DNA of 64,000 bases from Sphagnum compactum (taxonomy: Eukaryota; Bryophyta; Sphagnopsida; Sphagnales), in the NCBI GenBank assembly GCA_965153455.1, contig OZ234502.1:1343267-1407266 (forward strand), in the 5' to 3' direction. The position numbers were made by a program, and so were the translations under genes. A model generated the notes under the pieces. That model saw nothing but the letters and a program-made list of their open reading frames with translations. It did no database searches and was not told where the DNA came from. Positions 47,025 through 58,350 of this stretch are shown here, piece after piece (the first letter of the stretch is position 1; the number at the start of each line of letters is the position of its first letter).

Positions 47025-50000
47025 GATGGCGGCCCCGACAATGAGGTCTTATCTCGACCACCACTACCATTGCCACGGGTCCCTCCCCTCGCAACGGCAC
47101 ATGTCACGGTGGAAACGGTCGCAGCTCCAAATTCGGCCCATCTCGTCAAGGTACCGCCTCAAACCCACATTTCTCCTCACACCTCAGATCCCTTATCTAT
47201 GTTTGCAGGAATCAATTTTGGGTTTGGGGGATTGGACGCCGTTGTTGCAGGTTAGGTGGCTCACGAACACCACTCGACAGCCAAGGCAAAAACCCCAAGC
47301 TTGAAATACTAGCTGAAAAGAAGGACGGTCGCAACATGCACACCAGCCCCATTCACCCCTCCACTGATCACGCCTCCAAGCAATGGGACAGGAACCACTT
47401 CTCCTCCGGGAGACGAACACTAAGGACCATCGCCGGTAGATTATGACTTGGAGTTCGATGCGGAATTTCCGTCAGAAATGGTAGTTGAAATGCAAGAGGG
47501 AGTAGCACGAAAAGCACGAAGGATGGTTTTCGGGCGAACCTTAGGAGGTAGACCGACCATCAAGGTATTGAATGATTGTCTAAAACTCCACTTACCACCC
47601 TCCTTCATATCAGCAACCCTGCTAACGCAAGGTTTTTTCGAAGTCTTCTTCTCCGACGAGGAAGGTGCCAAATCGACCTGAAGGATCACCACGGTCGAGT
47701 GGTGCGGAATGAACCTCTCCTTTTTCAGGTACGTTTCCAACTTTGATGCCTACACTCAAGGAGCCGAGGCCTTGCTTACACACATGATCAAGGTACAATT
47801 TCTGGACCTTCATGATCAATTTAGAAACGTTAAAGCTCTTACTATAATGGCCAGCAAGATTGGGGATGTGCTGGAAATAGAACTAGAAGAACTATATATG
47901 AAGAGACCAGCTAGCCCGATGATCACCGTGGAAATCCGTGACATCAGCAAATTAGCCGGAAATATCCGCATCCCCTCCATGGCGGAAGGTGCAACTCCAA
48001 ATGACACTACTCTATAAAAAATCCTCTACTCAAACCTTCCAAATCTGTCGCAACCCTAGCCTTGGGCTCGTGACCAAGGCAAAAAAGGGTTACAAGGGCG
48101 CGGGCCAAGAGGAGTGTGAGAGAGTGTGGGAATGAAGACTCACACTCCCGAGTGAGCTTCCATTTTGGGAGTTGGAGTCCCGGTAGACTCCCGAACCTTC
48201 AGAGAGCGATTGCAGAGGTCAAAACACCTCATATTGAGGAGTTCTTTATATCATTGGAAAGCTATTGAAGTTTAAATGTCTAAAATGGGCTTGCATGACC
48301 CATTTGGACATTTGCAACACAAGTTATGGCGAAAAGAAAGGTCGGGAGTCAAATTGGCAGTTTGACTCCCGATCATGAAAAGTCGAGAATCGACTTGACT
48401 TCCGTGCGTGCAAGTGGCGTGCAACACACCGTTGGAAAACTCTTGACGAGAGTTACACTTTGCTTTAGACATCGTCCCGATCAGAGGTCTGAGCACGAAG
48501 TTATAGACCCGCAAAGTTGCGGGAGTTCCAACCTTGCTAGTTTCTCTCCTTCGGGAGTCCCGGGACAAAAACCCATTTGGATGTGGGCCTCGAGGAGAGG
48601 TGCATAGTATACTATATGGGGGAAGGTGGTGGCTTCCCTTGAGTCCGGGCCGTGGTGAGTCTTGTGAGTCCGAAGTTGCCCGTGGCTCGTCCTAGCACCA
48701 AAGGTGCCCCAACATTGTATTAACCAACGTGTTGGTTGGTTTGATGCAAATTCGAGTGCGTGAATAGATTGCTTGTCACTCTTCCTAGTCCCATTTCGGA
48801 ACTCTAGCACGCCCTTCTACCCCTTTAAAGTGTTGAGAGCCAGGGAGCGTGGCCCGAGCTTTTAACCTTTTTGTTGTTTTCTACTTTAGATTCATCCTGA
48901 GTCTATCAAGGAGCTTGGGAGCACGTTAGAATCAATGCCAGAGATGTCACTATTTTGGTCGCTTCGCTAAAACTTGCATTATACTCAGAGCCCTAATTTG
49001 GGACAGAAGCACACCTGCAAACAACTCTCCAACTTGGAGCGAGAGAATAACAAGGGGCACTACTCCCACACCTCTCAACCAAACCGCTGCTTCCACCCAC
49101 AACAAGGAGAAGAGGCTGGGGAATGGGAGTAGGTACTCCAGGAAAGCAACGGACTTAGTTCCCTCCAAAGCAGGGACAATACCACACTCTCCCCCGGTAA
49201 ACCCTGAAATTAGGTACGCAAAAAGTCTCCCAACTCAAGGAAATTGGAAGCAGATCACCCCTGCCAACAACGAGGAAGATCAGCCAATGGAAGAGCCGGA
49301 GGCAACTTTGGCCCACTCATTAGCTGGGAGCTTCAAGTCAGTTCAGTCAGGGGGCAAGGGATCGGAAGAAGGAATAGATGGTCGAAACACTCCAAAAGCT
49401 AAATTACTTTTTGACCTCCCGGAGGAGCGAGATGGAATAGCCCAAAAAAAGTGGGCGGACGCCAACCCGTTTGAAGCACTGAATGGAGAAGACAACGCCT
49501 TCGAGTTTCTCAGGAAAGCCCCAGAGGCCTCGGACGGGGGCTGGATCTTCCAAGGGAAAAAGAAGCACAAAGTCAAGATTGAACCAGCTCGGCCAGAAGC
49601 CGGTCCCCCCCCCACCTAGTTGCACAACTAGGCAAAGCCCTGGGTGAAAAAAGAAGTCAGAAACACTTAGAAATTCACCATTCTTTCTTTGAAGCATTAG
49701 GAATCCTTCTACCAAAAAAAGCAGATCATTGCAAAGCTCGGATCTGGCCGGTCCTCACAAGAGAAAAAGGACCACAGAAGGAGGTCTTGATACACTCAAA
49801 AAACCAAGCTTTGCCAAACCTCCCAATCAGGATCAGGATAGTTAGTGAAGGGGAAGAGAAATGGTCCCCCAAACCAGCCTTGGAAGAGTTAATCAAACAT
49901 GTAGCGGCTGGCTTGGAGGAAAATATACTAAGGCACAAACTACCACTGAATGAACCCCCTAGCCTGGAGTGGAGTTGGAGGGAGGAACCAAACAGGGGGG

Positions 50001-50362
50001 GCCTTGAGTGCACCATTCTAGCTCACATCTCGACAGGAACCAATCCGGTCAGCATCCAAAACAAGAAGCATCTACACTGGAAGACTCTGGACATTATTTC
50101 AGTAATGAATAATGAGGCGGAATTTGCAGAGCCTGCCCACAACCTCTTACAAAAAAAAGGATCAGAAGGAAATGTCCACCACTCTTTCAAGAATATGGCA
50201 GCCATCGTGCAAGCCTCACCTCAAGTAGCCAAAAAAACGCGATTCATGTCCCTAGACATGGAACGCTCCCAAGCTCCAAATGCAACCACCTCAAGCACCT
50301 CCCCCATCAGACAGAATCCTGAGGAGGATCGGAGCGAAGACTACACCCGGAAGGCAAACTAG
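47025..50362 (+). pseudogene. LINE ORF1 (RNA-binding, gag-like), interrupted
   Basis: In one frame from about 47070: a Pro/Thr-rich N-terminus with stops, then the DUF4283-like domain (MVFGRTLGGRPTIKVLNDCL, FFEVFFSDEEGAK, WCGMNLSFFRYVSNFD) at 47440-47760, and a block to 48045 ending YSNLPN. The solo LTR is inserted here. The same frame resumes at 48930 with the zinc knuckle NQCQRCHYFGRFAKTC (CxxC...C pattern), then a low-complexity linker to 49619. A run of nine C at 49605-49613 shifts the frame; the new frame continues AQLGKALGEKRSQKHLEIHH to 50362 without a stop. The protein would bind the LINE RNA. One stop (47679) sits where Trp or Arg fits. Confidence 0.75.
48041..48933. mobile_element. 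solo LTR (883 bp) with 5 bp target-site duplication
   Basis: The LINE codons for ...LPN-QCQRC are split: sequence up to AAATC (48041-48045) and from GAATC (48929-48933) join to give an intact zinc-knuckle frame. The insert runs 48046-48928, starts TGTCGCAACCCTAG and ends GCACGTTA. A TG start, an end one transition away from CA, and a 5 bp duplication with one mismatch fit an LTR retrotransposon whose internal part was lost by recombination. It contains no ORF, and repeated GGGAGT/ACTCCC words. Insert plus duplication is 888 bp, a multiple of three. Confidence 0.8.
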
Positions 50363-50404
50363 TCACAGGGATCGGCAATATTGCCGCCCTGAATCCGCCC
50401 TCCC

Positions 50405-53400
50405 ATGATTAACAAGACCATCACCATTGCCTCACTGAACGTGAGGAGCTTAGGGAAGAACTCCCAAAAGCAAAAAGAGATCAGGTCCTGGGTCTCCTCC
50501 TTGGCCACGCCCCCTCAAATCCTGTTCTTCCAGGAACACCACCTGGGGGAGACGAATTGCCTCAACTCAACAAAAGGAATTGAATTCTGGAAAGGAGCTG
50601 CCTTCTGGAATTATGGCATTCCAATGGGGCGTTCCCAAAGATTGAGCGCTAGCATCGCGATCCTGGTGGACAAGTCCGTCGCCCCTCAAGTCTCTTCAAA
50701 CGACACTATAATGGAGGGCAGAGCCCAGTCCATAACCATCCAGCTCCCAGACAACGGGAACCTGATAGTGGTTAACATCTATGCTGCGCGCTCCTCAAAT
50801 GAAAAGGTGCTGATGTGGAAGCGTTTAAGTGAGGCCAGTTTCGACACTAATCACATCATCATAGGCGGGGATTATAATCATTGGGAAGAAACGGACCGAA
50901 GAGGGGTAGTAGGAGCGCGTCTCATGTTGAGAAGAGAAGCAACCACCTGGCATCACATGACGCTCTAATACGGCCTGGCGGATGCTTGAAAGTTAGATAG
51001 CTTTCAGAAAATGTTTGAGAAAGAATTCACCTTTGACAATGGCAGATCTGGACCGCATTCGGCGATCTTGCGCATCGACAAATTCTTGGTTTCCTAGGAC
51101 TTGGACTCAAGAGGAGGAAGAATTGAGGCAACCACCTCAATTCAAAAACTTTCAAACCACTTGCCGTTGGTGCTAACCGTCTAGGGACAACCAACCCCCC
51201 CCCCTAAGCACAACAAATACTTCGACTCCACCTTGTTAAGAGACGAGTTGAGCAAGGCATAAATAATTTAGGCTTGGGAGGGTGAGAGACCCAAGCCCAT
51301 AGAAGACACGGGTTGGGCCTCTTGGTTAGAGGCCGCCACTCAAAGAGTGATGAAATGCAACGCAGCGCTGGTCAAGGTGCAAAATCGGCAAAGAGCCGCA
51401 CTAATTAGGGCGCATTCCAAAAAAATCCAGCTGGCTGAGATTCAACTACAGCGGGACCCAATGAATGAACGCGTGCGGGGCATCCTTTCCGAATCACAGG
51501 GGAGGCTAGTGGATCTCTTCCAGACATCGGTAGAGTGACTTAGCCACCTCTCGGCAGCGAAATGGTTGAGGTATGGCGACACTTGCTCAAAAACCTTCTT
51601 TGATTTTCACCGGATCGGGAAAAAAATAACGCTCCTTAAGGAGCTGGTTGTCGGCGGGGGGACAATCACCAAGCAGGAAGATCTATCCCACTACATCACC
51701 CGCTTCTACGTAGATTTCTACACAGCTGAGCCTTCTTCTTCGGACATGACGGAAGCCCAAAGGACTTGCTGAAAGAATGCTCCATCTCGGGTCACAGAGA
51801 TAATGAACACCGAGATGACCCAGGATCTGACCCTGACGGAGGTGGTGGACGCCATCACTTCCATGCCCATAGGGAAAGCCCCATGTCATGACGGGCTACC
51901 ATCTGAATTCTTCTAGGAGACCATGGAAGCGATTGCCCCCACGTTCTTCTTGGCTTTCCAGGCGATGTTCTCGTTAGGGCAGACCTTGAAGTTCATCAAT
52001 AAAGGAACCATCACTTTGATTCCGGAAGTCGGTGACCACTCAAAGCTAGGGAACTGGCGCCCCATCACCCTCCTGGGCAGCATCTACAAGATCCCCGCAA
52101 AATTTTTGGCGTGAAGGATTCAGGCCCACCTCCCCATCGTGATCAGGCCCAATCAAACAGGCTTTGTGATGGGAAGGAGCATACTAGATAACGTTTTTTT
52201 GGCCTAGGAATCTCTGGAATGGGCCATAGAGAATAGGCAGGACCTAGTTCTCCTCTTATTCGATTTTGAAAAAGTGTTCGATAAAATTGAATGGGGCTTC
52301 CTCTTCACAGCCCTGTCCAAGCTCAGTTTCAGCCCCAAATGGTTAAAATGGATTTCATCCCTGTACTGGGCAGCTTCCTCTTCGGTCAAGGTCAATGGAG
52401 AACCAGGGGGTGTTTTCGAGCTCTCCAAATCAGTAAGATAGGGCTGCCCCCTGGCCCCATATCTTTTCATTCTAGCCATAGATGTCTTGGGACATATGCT
52501 AGATGACTCGGAGCACAAAGTGGAGGGATTGTCCCTTCCCAAAGGTGGACACGTCCGAGACCAAACCTTCGTGGATGATACTGCCCTTTACCTCCAAGGC
52601 TCACAACACAATCTGGATAAAACCCGGGCAGTCCTGGATATTTTCTGCCAAGCATTAGGGGCAAGGATTAATTGGGGAAAGTCTGTTGCCATCTAGGCCA
52701 ACAAAAACAAAAGGGAATGGGAGTGGGGACAAGAGTTCGGACTAAAATGGATCCCCGAGGGTGAAGGGGTTTGTTACTTGGGAATCCAAGTGGGCCTCCA
52801 TCTCCTCGCGGAGGCCAATTTTGATAAGCTCATGGCCTCCCTAAAAGGAAAAATGATTGCATGGGGTAATTGCAAACTCTCCCTTGCAGGAAGAATCCTC
52901 GCGGCAAATCAGGTCCTACTCTCATCCATGTGGTATATGGCGGCTTGCTGGAACCCAAACCCTTGCATGTGCAACCAGATCAGGGGCGCGGTCCGAAATT
53001 TCATCTGGGGGGGAAAATAGCCCAAAACACACGCCAAAGTCAAGTGGGACACACTCACACTTCCCCTCTCGCAAGGTGGCCTAGGAGTCATACATCCCAA
53101 AGCCCAATCAAAAGCTCTTCTAGCCAAGCTCCTAGTGAGAGGCCTATCCCCAGGGGGCGAACCCTGAAAATAAATTCTGAGGTATCGAGCAGATCAGGTA
53201 CAACTTCCAGTCCACGGAAAAGGGCCAAGGAACCGCGATATCAATTGGCTCTTTGCCGCCCCAAAGCTCCAAAAAACCACCCATTCGTTCTGGAAAAACA
53301 TTCTTGGAGCTTGGATGAACGCAAGGACCGGTCTTGAGAAGACCGAGCCCACATCTCAGGCCGAAGTCCTTAGGCAGCCCATATTCAACAACCCCTTGAT

Positions 53401-53655
53401 CACCAACGCGATCAGCCTCCCCCTAGGAGTGAGTGGACTTAGCGAGGGAAGAGCCATTGCTAAGGCAGGCTGTACCAGAATCAAGGATATATGGGACCGG
53501 GAAAACAGAAAGTGGTTGAGTCTTTCGGCACTTGGGATGAATTTCCATGTCATCAACCGCACCAACAGAAACACGATCATAAACAACATACCCTGGAACC
53601 CAACTGCCTTTTCTAGCCGCTTCCAAATCGGAGACCTAAGCAACCTAATTTACTT
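50405..53655 (+). pseudogene. LINE ORF2: endonuclease and reverse transcriptase
   Basis: One frame carries the whole protein for about 1080 codons. The apurinic-type endonuclease shows TIASLNVRSL, FFQEHHLG (catalytic Glu), GGDYNHWE, RIDKFLVS, and LSNHLPL where SDH is expected (Asp to Asn, a G-to-A change). The reverse transcriptase shows GNWRPITLLGSIYK, NQTGFVMGRSILDN, LLLFDFEKVFD (first catalytic Asp), GCPLAPYLFILAID and FVDDTALYL (the catalytic DD pair), then a thumb region with YLGIQV and LAGRILAANQVLLSSMWY. There are no frameshifts, but there are 16 in-frame stops (50966, 50987, 51095, 51182, 51260, 51269, 51536, 51770, 51914, 52112, 52205, 52439, 52694, 53018, 53165, 53171). It would copy LINE RNA into nicked chromosomal DNA if intact. 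The C-terminus past ~53650 is lost. Confidence 0.9.
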
Positions 53656-53990
53656 TGGGGCTACTTTAGTTAAACTAGGCTATTTAAATTTAACCTAAGT
53701 TAAACTAAGCTATATTAGCCTAAACTTGGCATTTTTAAATTATATTTGGTTAAACTAGGTTATATTAGGCTATAGTAGGTTAAAATTGGCAAAAGTAAGT
53801 TATTTACGTTAAATTTTACTATTTTTGGCTATATAACGTTAAACTTGGCTATACTAAATTATACTTGGCTAAACTAAACTATGTAAGGTTAAACTGGGCT
53901 ATATTAAATTATATTTGGCTAAAGTGGGCTAAACTTGACAAAATTAAGATATTTAGGATAAAATTGGTAAAAGTAGGATATCTACATTCT
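53655..53990. repeat. GGTTAAACTAGGCTATATTA-type tandem repeat
   Basis: About 15-18 imperfect units of ~20 bp, alternating GTTAAACTTGGC and CTATATTAAATTATATTTGG-like halves, begin exactly where LINE ORF2 ends. Confidence 0.8.
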
Positions 53991-54789
53991 TGTTTTTTTT
54001 TTTTGACATAGAAATTTATTTATTAATTCATTGTATTTATAAAGTGTAGTTACATAGGATTTACACTTTGAAGGATGTATTTGCAATGTGTAGTTGAACT
54101 TGAATGGTTTTTGAACTTTAGTTGCAAGGTAATGTGATTTACATGGACACGATTTGTCATAATGATGGTTAATTGTTTTTTATTGTAAAATTAAGCTCGG
54201 ATGTTTATTTTGATTAAATTTCGTCATAAAAGATAATGTAAAAAACATTTTAAATTTGTAATAATGTATTGTCTAACTTTGTTTATTCATAAACATTTAG
54301 CGAACTTGATTAAAATACACTTATGAATAGATTTGACATAAATACAAAAAATTTGTGTACATTTTTAACATGAAGCATATATTCCAAGGTTGTATTTTTT
54401 TTTTCACATGATTTTAAATAATTATACCCACATAAAACCTCTGAAGTCAATTGATATATATATAAATCATGACCTCATTAAATGTAAGTTGATTCATATC
54501 ATGCAAACTTGTTAACTATCAATACAAATGATTATAAATTTGTATGATATACCATAAATATAATGCACCCATATGCCTTTTATTACATTTTTGGTGAATA
54601 ATTTGTATCTTCAATTTTCATATTTTTTAGGCCCAAAAGCACATTTGAACCTAATGTGCCAATATTTTCTACAAATAAAAAATTCAACATTTCAACCTTT
54701 CTTGCCTTTTGAAAATTTTCAACACATAAAGATGGGCCTAATTTGAAAATGAATGATCCACATTTGATATGCAAAAAAGGTAAAGCACA
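53991..54789. other. AT-rich intergenic stretch
   Basis: No gene recognised. Confidence 0.45.
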
Positions 54790-55700
54790 TTAAGGGTGAA
54801 CCACTTTTGTTCAAAAAAGGTGATGTATAACAAGTATTATAGTATGTAGTAAGCTAAAATTTTGATGGCATCCTTTGGTTATTCTAAACACATTGTTAAG
54901 TAAAAAACTTAAAAATTTGCACAACAACATTTTTGAACTCAAAATTCATTTTGAATCAAAATTGATTTTGATCCAACGATTAAATGAAGAGGATTGGATA
55001 AAAGCAATGTAGATAGAATATATAACTTATAGTTTTCAACGGCCATAAAGCTTCATGTTTATGATTAATGAAACATTACCAATCAAAAGAAAATTGAAAG
55101 CATAATGCAATGTCCATTTATAAAATCTCCTCCTTTGATATGGTACTGGTTTTTCCCTAAAAAAAGATGTTATTATGCATTCATTGTTAAAAAAACACAT
55201 TTTTTGAATTGAATTTCATCCAAAAACTTTAAATTTCTAAATTGTTCTAGATTTAATTGGTGTATATCAATATTATGCACCATAAAAAAATTCACCCAAA
55301 AATTCCATTCACAACCCTAGTTTTGAAGTATTTTCAAAACTTTGTGATGAGTATTATTTTGTCATGAATATATTCCATACATTCAAATTCTTCAATGCTT
55401 GTTGAATTTTTCAAAATAATTTATTAGATGAAGTCTAAAGCTAATCAAATATATTTAAAAGAAGCACAAATAATTCAAGATGTGATGTCTATATATTAAC
55501 AAAAAATTTAGTTGGAGAAAAATTATATGTGTGATTACAATTTTGAAAGAGCATAGTGTGCTTTCACCCAAAAGGACTTTTCTAATTGAAAAACAATGTT
55601 CATTTCAATGTTTTAAGTCTTTTTCACAAAGAAAAGGATTATTCATTTGCATGAAATTTTTAATTGAAACTTTGCAAATAATGAAACCTTCAACTTATTG
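54790..55700. repeat. dispersed repeat, copy B (~910 bp)
   Basis: Partner of 25640-26590, same orientation. Shared blocks include AAAAGGTGATGTATAACAAG, CTCAAAATTCATTTTGAATC, TTTTGATCCAACGATTAAA, GATGAGTATTATTTTG and GTGTGCTTTCACCC. Diverged, without ORFs. Confidence 0.65.
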
Positions 55701-57486
55701 CAAAAAATAGATGAACAATCTAAATTATTGTGTTCCAACATTTGATGCTTGGTCAAAGTTATGGGTTTTAAGCAATGTCCCCTCATTGGGGTGGCTTCTT
55801 TGATTGAGATTACATCCTCGTTTTCTTAGAAAATGACTTGCCAAATTTCAACAAAAGAATCTAAGGTTTATGTTCGGTGGCTCTTATGGCTATGAATGCA
55901 CATTTAAGAGTCTGACGTGTATATAAGAAAAAAGTAAAGATAATGATTAAAGTGAAGGTTTTAGAAGGGCTTCCCTAAACAGTTGCAAATGTAAAAATAA
56001 TGGTTAAAAAAAAGTTAATGTGTCTTTTCATATCCATGAAGGTACTTAGGCTTGGAAGATTCAGTACTAGGAGCAGAAGAGAACATGAGTAGCATGAAGC
56101 CATATAAACCATGGATAAATCTAGAGGACATGTGTATACAATAATGTCATATTGAATAATTGATGCCATCACAACATTTTGCTAGCTAGAGGTAGGATGG
56201 CTGCAAAAAGGGGCAACATGCATACAGGAAAAAAGAAGTGCAATTGAGAACAAAAAAGTGGTTCCAGGGAGCAGCACGCGGGAGTGTCAAGGGATCTGAT
56301 CTCCTCCCCTGTCTGGGACATTGAGAAACCATGATCTGGACCAGGGACAGGTTTGAACTTTGAAGTGGTCCCCGGGAGAACGTCTGTTTTTGGAGAAAGT
56401 GGTGTCCATCATCTGCACTAGTCACTGCCAGTACCTGCAGATTAGGCTAATAAAAATACCATGAACAGGCTGGATTTGGCAATTTTCTAGCTATTTATAG
56501 CTGAGTTGTAAATTCGTAGTAATTATAACGATCTACATCGGCACACTCTGCATGTTTTTGTCTCATTTCCAGCTGATCATCCAAGTTGCAAGTTACAACC
56601 CGCCGGCCTAGATCACTAGCTGCAGCATCTTCCAGTATCTCTTGCAACTCCACCCATCTGCTCCAACCCAGTCTTCACTCTCGGCCTTATAATCTCCTGC
56701 TACCCCCACATTCTTTAATGCAATTCATTTCCGAATCGCCTGCACTGCAACCTTGCGGAGGCCAACCATCTAAGAAATTTTAACATGAGCACTAGCTATG
56801 GTGATCACACGCCTTCTGAACTCATGTGGAATCAAATTGTCGAGATCTGCATCTCGGTCACAGCAATATATATTGTCACAATGGGATAATTCCAGAGCAG
56901 AACTTGTTGAGTAGCATGCAGTCGGCTTTCTTTTTTTCTTTTCAATAAGTTAAATTGCCTCTTTGGGATTATATATATTATATATGTGTTCTCTATCGGC
57001 CATGTGATAGAGAACCCGCGATTTCGATGTAGAGGTTTGTTCCGCTCCCTCAGTGGCTTCTATCACGTCATGTGTTGATTCACAATGTGTTAGAAGCCTC
57101 TGCGGGAGCGCAAGAAACATCTGCTGTCTTTTTAAATCTGTTGGCACTTTCGCTCTCTTGAGATCTGGCGGTGTGTCAGTTATTTACGGCGTTGATGAGC
57201 TTCAAATGCTGTTTCATCACACTCCTCGATTGATTTGAGTCATGTCTCAGTCTGGGAACTAAGCGATAGGTACTCACTTTTGACTCTGCCACTATCATTG
57301 TATCATTTTTTTTTCTGGTATGTGTGATTTTTCTTCATTCTCGTGTGCAATTTTGTTGACATCTTATGGTGAGTTGGTCCATGACCATAACACAGCAGAG
57401 AGTCGCCACTCGAACTACTGCACATTTCCTAGATTTGAGATTTGCAGCACTTACCAAGATCTTCATGGGCGCCTTGGAGACTCACG
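55701..57486. other. intergenic stretch of mixed composition
   Basis: From about 56200 base composition becomes more even, suggesting low-copy DNA. Minus-strand frames at 56186-56425 and 56950-57147 and a plus-strand frame at 56586-56783 are open, but none has a recognised family or a convincing start. Confidence 0.4.
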
Positions 57487-57702
57487 CGCGCGGTACACTT
57501 TAAAAATAACCATGTGCTTTGAGATATTGGCAGTGGATGAGGAACCTGTAGTTATAAGATGCTTGCTGGACAGTGGAACATTTGAAAGAGCATCATGAAG
57601 CATCTCCACCTCCTCAGAAGTCATCTCTTCTAGGTCCGCTCCTTCCTCTCGCCGGTGTTCAAGAGAGTCCCGTTCCATCTTGGATGGTGGGTGCATGACC
57701 AT
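57487..57702 (-). CDS. possible exon of an unknown gene
   Basis: From ATG at 57702 the minus strand reads MVMHPPSKMERDSLEHRREE, GADLEEMTSEEVEMLHDALS, NVPLSSKHLITTGSSSTANI and meets C|GTGAGT, a good donor, at about 57487. The residues look like a hydrophilic, Glu-rich protein region. No partner exon could be established, although 57147-56950 on the same strand is open. The family is not recognised. Confidence 0.3.
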
Positions 57703-58119
57703 TCAAAGTTCCGTTGAGTATGGATCACACGGTCTCTATCGGCTAAGATGCAAAGATACGACTATATAATTTCCACAAAAGCAAGATACTGTTATAAAGG
57801 AGCTTGATAGCCTAGTATAACTCCTGTGATGAGACAGGTTTTCCGTGCAAATGGTTGCAGATGATACGGTACTCAGTGCAACGTTATAAGGTTGCATTTG
57901 AGGGTCATGCCATATTGCAATCAGGTTTCAACACAGTTAGTTAGTTTTTTCCTGTTGTAATCTCTAAATCGCCTGACAAGGCTAAGCTTGAAATTGTGAA
58001 GCATGGTGCCGCAACTAAAGTTGAGCTGCTCTTTCCGTGTGCATCCCCAGCAACAGTACTGATGAGACATATGTTTCCTTTTTATAGTTTTGTGAAGGCG
58101 GCCGGTGTCTCTAATTTCT

Positions 58120-58350
58120 GCCACGAGAAGAGGCCACGTCGCTCGAGTACTTACTTTCCCCCTAGGCCTTCGAGCTTGCAGGAGAAAAAGGTCACACCCA
58201 TCGAGTTCATTCGAAGGGTTTCGATCTTACACTGGAGAAGAGGCCACGTCGTCGCCCGCTATTTGAGAACGTGAGGACGAAGTGGATTAATGTCACGGAG
58301 GCACACGTCTGCCAGGATCGATGTTCTTTGCACGACGACTATAAATACGC
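58120..58350 (+). promoter_or_regulatory. promoter-like segment: three CACGTC boxes and a TATA box
   Basis: TATAAATA lies at 58340-58347. Upstream, CACGTC occurs at 58135, 58245 and 58304. The first two sit in a 17 bp direct repeat GAGAAGAGGCCACGTCG, 110 bp apart. ACGT-core boxes of this type are bound by plant bZIP factors and are common in ABA- and stress-responsive promoters. Transcription would run rightwards from about 58375. A donor-like ATC|GTGAGT is at 58420. The first reasonable downstream frame is a 47-codon one at 58545-58688 (MYLEDTLQSK...), of unknown nature. Confidence 0.4.

Larger units (their letters stand above)
46650..53655 (+). mobile_element. L1-type non-LTR retrotransposon (LINE), decayed, 3' truncated
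   Basis: A ~7 kb element with higher GC than its flanks. It has a 5' region (46650-47025), ORF1 with a DUF4283-like domain and CCHC zinc knuckle (47025-50362), and ORF2 with endonuclease and reverse transcriptase (50405-53655). ORF1 is interrupted by a solo LTR (48046-48928). The 3' end is missing: ORF2 similarity stops near 53650, where a short-unit array begins, with no poly-A tail. LINEs normally lose the 5' end, so the 3' loss points to a later rearrangement. No target-site duplication was found. Confidence 0.88.

Noticed and set aside
48046-48928. The insert in LINE ORF1 as a Cassandra-type element carrying 5S RNA sequence.
   Set aside because: No 5S-like promoter boxes or 5S core were seen in the 883 bp.
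50405-53655. In-frame stops of LINE ORF2 explained by RNA editing or stop read-through.
   Set aside because: U-to-C editing in seedless plants is known from organelles, not nuclear transposons. Sixteen stops plus the SDH to SNH change fit cytosine deamination more simply.
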